Origin: Streptomyces sp. NBC_00433
GTDB lineage: Bacteria; Actinomycetota; Actinomycetes; Streptomycetales; Streptomycetaceae
Length of the DNA: 64,000 nucleotides
Direction: 5' to 3'
Assembly (NCBI GenBank): GCA_036015235.1
Contig: CP107926.1
Location: forward strand, 806,001 to 870,000
The position numbers and the translations under genes are program-made. Every line of letters starts with the position of its first letter. The stretch's first letter is position 1. Below are positions 62,849 through 64,000 of this stretch, piece after piece. The notes beneath the pieces were generated by a model, which was not told where the DNA came from, searched no databases, and was given only the letters and a program-made list of their open reading frames with translations.

Positions 62849-63273
62849 CCTCCGGTGTAGGGCCGGTCGAGGAATCGGCGGCAGAAGAATCGCCCATCGC
62901 CGCCAACGCCGACGTGGTCAAGGCCCGGCAGATGGTCCGCGCGCTCGCGCAGCAGGCCCGGCTCTCGCTGGTCGACCAGACGAAGCTGGTCACCGCGGCC
63001 AGCGAGCTGGCGCGCAACACCCTGACCTACGGCGGCGGCGGGAGCATGCGGATGAGCATCGTCACCCGGGGCGGGCGAACCGGGGTGAAGGTGACCTTCC
63101 GCGACGAGGGCCCTGGCATACCAGACCTGGACCTGGCACTGACCGACGGCTGGTCGTCGGGCCGGGGCATGGGGCTGGGGCTGAGCGGGGCGCGGCGGCT
63201 GGCCGACGAGTTCGAACTCGTCTCGGAACCGGGCAAGGGCACGCATGTCGTGGTCGTCAAGTGGGCAAGGTGA
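62845..63273 (+). CDS. rsbT: RsbT-type switch kinase
   Basis: This 142-aa HATPase protein reads VVKARQMVRALAQQARLSLVDQTKLVTAASELARNTLTYGGGG (N-box region given in part), with G1 VTFRDEGPGIPDL and G2 GRGMGLGLSGARRL, as in RsbT. It phosphorylates RsbS and RsbR and, when free, activates a downstream phosphatase such as RsbU. The SpoIIE module of the giant sensor or of the next gene is a possible partner. GTG start overlapping the rsbS stop. Confidence 0.9.
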   Translation: MTSGVGPVEESAAEESPIAANADVVKARQMVRALAQQARLSLVDQTKLVTAASELARNTLTYGGGGSMRMSIVTRGGRTGVKVTFRDEGPGIPDLDLALTDGWSSGRGMGLGLSGARRLADEFELVSEPGKGTHVVVVKWAR

Positions 63274-64000
63274 ACGCGGCTTCGCCAGCCGAGGCGGGCG
63301 AAGTGCTGTGGCTGCGGGCCGGCGAGGGGCTGGCCTCCGCCGGGCGGCGGGAGGCCGCCGGCCTGGCGCGCCGGGTGGGCCTCGCCGACGGCCGGGCCGC
63401 CGACCTCGCGCTCGCGGTCACCGAGGCGGCCACCAACCTCCTGCGGCACGCCGACGACGGGGCGCTGGCCCTGCGGATCGCCGCCTTCGGCGACCAGTCC
63501 GCCGTCGAGCTGCTTGCGCTGGACAACGGACCGGGCATCGCCGACCTCGGCGCGGCCCTGCGTGACGGCTCCTCCACCTCGGGAACGCTGGGTGTCGGGC
63601 TCGGCGCCATCCGCCGGCTCGCGGACTTCTTCGCCATCCACAGCCTGCCGGGCCGCGGAACCTGCCTCTACGCCCGCTTCACCGCCCAGCCGGCCGGTGC
63701 GGCGGAGCCGGGGTCGGCCGCGCAGCTCAGCGGCCTCACCCGGCCCATCAGCGGCGAGACGCAGTGCGGTGACACCTGGGCCGTACGGGAGGAGCCGGCC
63801 GCCGAGGGCGCCGCGCACCTGCTGGTGATGATGTGCGACGGGCTGGGCCACGGCCCGCTCGCGGCGCGGGCGGCCGACGAGGCGCGGACGGCCTTCCGCA
63901 ACAGCCGGGCGCCGGATCCGGCCGGGATCATCGCCGACATCCACGCCGGTCTCAGGGGCACCCGCGGCGCCGCGGTCGCGGTGGCGCGGGTGGATCCGGC
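63270..64000 (+). CDS. RsbT/RsbW-like ATPase fused to RsbX-like phosphatase (partial)
   Basis: This frame is open to the window edge, so only about 243 aa are visible. An N-terminal HATPase domain (about 10-140: LALAVTEAATNLLRHADDG, LDNGPGIADL, GTLGVGLGAIRRLADFF) is followed by the beginning of a PP2C/SpoIIE domain (about 155 on: RPISGETQCGDTWAV, LLVMMCDGLGHGPLAARAADEA). The latter matches RsbX, which resets the stressosome by dephosphorylating RsbS and RsbR. The GTG at 63270 overlaps the rsbT stop (GTGA), like every junction in this operon. A kinase-like domain and its opposing phosphatase in one chain is the standard form of this protein in Streptomyces. Confidence 0.8.
   Translation, partial: MNAASPAEAGEVLWLRAGEGLASAGRREAAGLARRVGLADGRAADLALAVTEAATNLLRHADDGALALRIAAFGDQSAVELLALDNGPGIADLGAALRDGSSTSGTLGVGLGAIRRLADFFAIHSLPGRGTCLYARFTAQPAGAAEPGSAAQLSGLTRPISGETQCGDTWAVREEPAAEGAAHLLVMMCDGLGHGPLAARAADEARTAFRNSRAPDPAGIIADIHAGLRGTRGAAVAVARVDP

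Noticed and set aside
1..64000. CRISPR arrays, tRNA, rRNA, prophage or transposase genes
   Set aside because: No regularly spaced repeats, cloverleaf-type tRNA ends or integrase/transposase motifs were found by reading both strands and the translated frames.

Overview
The window reads as chromosomal DNA of a Streptomyces-type actinomycete. Evidence: very high G+C with strong third-position GC bias, frequent GTG starts and some TTG starts, 4-base ATGA/GTGA overlaps, Tat-exported enzymes, several apparently leaderless genes, and actinobacterial families (DUF2236, DUF427, TIGR04222, MEDS and STAS proteins). I see no rRNA, tRNA, CRISPR array or insertion sequence.

Layout. (1) 0.1-7.4 kb: a secreted GH55-type beta-1,3-glucanase behind a LacI-type palindrome, then an ABC exporter pair coupled to a secreted propeller-phosphoesterase. 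(2) 7.4-14.7 kb: DoxX, an MpaB-type oxygenase, a sensor kinase fused to a NarL-type regulator, and a four-gene operon for a class II aldolase, a HAD phosphatase and the dihydroxyacetone kinase subunits L and K. (3) 14.7-22.1 kb: a DAACS symporter preceded by a leaderless cysteine-containing leader peptide, then GH95 fucosidase, GH27 galactosidase and a ROK regulator. (4) 22.4-34.6 kb: a hydrolase with a structured leader, a galactose-oxidase-like copper enzyme, a DUF692 (MNIO) operon with a Gly/Cys-tailed membrane protein, a 1132-aa GH87-type alpha-1,3-glucanase, an EF-hand protein, a GNAT protein, prephenate dehydratase and a PRC-barrel protein. (5) 34.7-43.8 kb: an ABC exporter, truncated XRE and GNAT genes, a 29-bp perfect palindrome before an ArsR-like regulator and MFS pump, a MerR-PP2C fusion with a second MFS pump, an FAD enzyme and a kinase remnant. 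(6) 43.9-53.5 kb: a repeat/NHL secreted protein, a phospholipase C-type enzyme and small metabolic genes. (7) 53.6-64 kb: a dense partner-switching and stressosome island that continues past the window edge.

How the genes fit together. The first half is largely polysaccharide use: GH55, GH95, GH27 and GH87 enzymes plus a copper radical oxidase, with carbohydrate-type regulators (a ROK protein and a LacI-like site). The last 10 kb is regulatory. STAS antagonists, RsbW/RsbT-type kinases, MEDS sensors, an RsbR/RsbS pair and two SpoIIE/RsbX-type phosphatases, one inside a 1388-aa multidomain sensor, would set the activity of a sigma factor or other output not encoded here.

The least-explained items are the MNIO operon with its Gly/Cys tail, the cysteine leader peptide before the symporter, and the giant sensor in the partner-switching island. 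Starts were chosen from ribosome-binding sites, overlaps or promoter geometry, and functions come from motifs read by eye.
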